Origin: Istiophorus platypterus | Taxonomy: Eukaryota; Chordata; Actinopteri; Istiophoriformes; Istiophoridae | Direction of reading: 5' to 3' | Length of the DNA stretch: 64,000 nucleotides | NCBI GenBank assembly: GCA_016859345.1 | Contig: CM029124.1 | Location: forward strand, 10,096,501 to 10,160,500 | In this document: in pieces, positions 62,101-64,000 of the stretch | Layout: each line of letters opens with the position of its first letter | Numbering within the stretch: the first letter of the stretch is position 1 | Made by a program: the position numbers and the translations under genes | Notes under the pieces: model-generated | Database searches by the model: none | What the model was told of the DNA's origin: nothing | Seen by the model: the letters and a program-made list of their open reading frames with translations, nothing else

Positions 62101-63372
62101 AAATGTGATGGCCACAACCACACAGGGTAATATTATCCCGAGTCACACTCTTTCACCTCATTAGTCTGCTACCTGCACAGATTCATTCGCAGTCAACCAC
62201 ATCGCCACAACTGAACAATGGACATGATTCAATTTGTTTGATTTAGATATTTATTTATCTTTCAGCTTACATTGTTTTACATGGAGTGCTTACATTTCAA
62301 CACTGTGGGGTGACACACACTATGTTTCTGTGACATTGATCACTTCTTTCTGCGTCTTGGAGTGACCTTGGTTGTAGGGGGAGGTCACTTGCTGACTGAA
62401 CAAAAGGTTTTCTTTGTTGTCTGAGGACTCTGTCATCCTGGAGCTGGCTCATTAGGCTGAACCACGTGCTGCCATGTTATGGGGGGATTTTAGTTTAGTT
62501 ATTTTTGCTATGTATTTAGATGTAGTTAATATATAATGCATTGTAGAAAGTCCAGTTATATTTTGTTGACCTCTTTTATAGACCTAGTTCCAAGTTTCTT
62601 TGTTTGTAAAGTTATGCTTTTTTGGGGATGAATAAGACCCTGTTTTCATCAACAACTTCTGTGTCCTCATTGCCTGGCTGCTTGGTCCCTGACAGTACAG
62701 TACAAGACTGCTGGCGTGGCCTGTTTTTACTGCCAGTTTTTTCTTTAGGTATCACCGTCATTATGAATTAGTCAACTTTTAACTCAAATGCAAAGAGCTC
62801 AGGTTACATTTTCATTCTCAAATTTATGTAACACGTTATCTGCTGATATGATAATAATGAGGAAGTTGCTTTCAAGGTCAGGGTTAGATAAAGGCCGGGG
62901 GGTGAGCAGATGGAGTTTTTTCCAATTTTTAATCATCCTTTAGCTCTATATTAATGTATTGCTTCACTCACTCAAAACTTCTCCATGTAATCCAGACAGA
63001 CAGTTTAGTAATATATAAACCAAAGAGGGTGAGAAGTGAACTGTACAAAAATGTCTCAAGATTTGAACTTTCAAGTCCAACTTGAATTTCCAAGTTATCT
63101 CATTCATCCAGAGCTCAATGTACTGACCCTTTGTTTGCTATGCAAGTTATCTTGCATTTATGAAAGTATAACAGTTCTGTATAGCAAGAAATCTTGTTTT
63201 TTTCTTGATTCTTGCCTAAAGTTGTTGATTAACGCAACATAACAGAAGTGATGATGAAGTTGAACATCTCTAGGTATCTAAATTACGCTATTGTGCTGAA
63301 TTTCTGAAGGAATTTGAGGAGGAAGCAGCTGGATTTCGATAAACATGGTTTTCACAGTAGCTTGCAATTACA

Positions 63373-63404
63373 TATGCCACTTTGTATGAATACAAAGTGG
63401 CATA
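63373..63404. repeat. perfect 14-base inverted repeat with 4-base loop
   Basis: TATGCCACTTTGTA, loop TGAA, then TACAAAGTGGCATA. All 14 pairs match. It could be a folded-back remnant of a small mobile element; the stem is too short for a typical microRNA precursor. Confidence 0.85.
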
Positions 63405-64000
63405 GAATGTCATAACTGTGTGTCATGTGGAGGGCCTGGATTAAGAAAATGATGGTGAGCACCTGCTCCACTGAGAATGCCTATGAAGAATATAGTGAAT
63501 CTACAACTCTAATCTTTTTTTTGAGAAGGAAACATTTATCAGTTTGTACATTCTGATCATAATTCATATTTGATTTTTTTGTGAGCTTATATGATATTGG
63601 ATGTCATTAAAACAGGGATTTCATGATCCTACATACTGTATGAGCTATGATATATACCCATTCAAGAGAGTGGCAGTCGCTCGATCTCTTCTTTCCTCTA
63701 CCAATGCTGCCAACATGCAGTCATATTTATATTAAAGGAGTCAGCACCGAATGTTGAATCGAATCGAATGTTGCGTTGACAACACTCTATACCTAATAAT
63801 TTTCATGAGGAGGATGAGGAATGTTACATAGAAGTTGGGGTGATTTCCATTGGAAAGATATCATTGCTGACATAACACATCTGTTCTGCTTTTGCAGTGA
63901 TAGTGGGAAATGTCTTGTGGTAGCCACTAAGTGCTTAGTTGCCACTTAGTGAGACATTAATTCAGCTGAGAGACACCTCTTGAACTCAGGCTCACCAATC

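Larger units (their letters stand above)
55717..64000. other. upstream region of the c10orf90-like gene, no firm gene
   Basis: AT-rich DNA without any exon I can defend. Two near-consensus minus-strand donors occur (GAG|GTAAGA ending at 59258 and AAG|GTAAGC ending at 59528) and could end untranslated 5' exons. A perfect hairpin sits at 63373-63404. In human, DOCK1 lies beyond C10orf90; no DOCK1 exon was recognised. Confidence 0.5.

Noticed and set aside
1..64000. CRISPR arrays, operons, phage, rRNA, tRNA or snRNA genes
   Set aside because: Searched by eye on both strands; no repeat-spacer structure, no clover-leaf or snRNA landmarks, and the region is vertebrate nuclear DNA.

Overview
The window is intronic and intergenic DNA from a vertebrate, almost certainly a teleost fish. 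It has long AT-rich introns with consensus GT-AG junctions, many CA/TG, TA and GA microsatellites, and several interspersed-repeat fragments I recognise from teleost genomes. Nothing prokaryotic or viral is visible: no operons, CRISPR, phage, rRNA or tRNA genes.

Two split genes can be supported, both on the minus strand. Positions 41508 down to 2966 hold the first ten coding exons of adam12, a membrane-anchored disintegrin metalloprotease. All ten junctions keep phase, giving 348 residues: signal peptide, prodomain with a candidate cysteine switch, an RHKR furin site, and the first part of the metalloprotease domain. The zinc-binding HExxH exon and everything after it lie beyond coordinate 1. 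Positions 54750 down to 45848 hold the 3' part of a c10orf90 (FATS)-like gene. It is recognised by an ALMS motif spread over its last five exons, ending in a 30-base terminal exon. In human 10q26 C10orf90 also sits next to ADAM12 in the same orientation, so the order looks like conserved synteny. The genes are neighbours only; nothing suggests a shared pathway.

Layout: 1-2965, adam12 intron with a teleost repeat; 2966-10092, adam12 exons 10 to 4 with short introns; 10093-25973, a 15.9 kb intron holding a CpG-rich block and a possible plus-strand spliced transcript; 25974-28179, exons 3 and 2; 28180-41399, the 13.2 kb first intron, with a decayed Buster-type hAT transposon (32781-34526) and other repeats; 41400-42180, exon 1 and a CpG-rich promoter, with a possible alternative first exon; 42181-45847, intergenic DNA with a MITE; 45848-54750, c10orf90-like exons; 54751-64000, mostly featureless, with a few possible 5' exons and a perfect hairpin.

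I found no convincing new multi-gene system. The most useful leads are the phase-compatible alternative adam12 first exon, the CpG-rich splice-competent block inside the gene, the bounded hAT fossil, and the unresolved reading frame at the 5' side of the c10orf90-like large exon.
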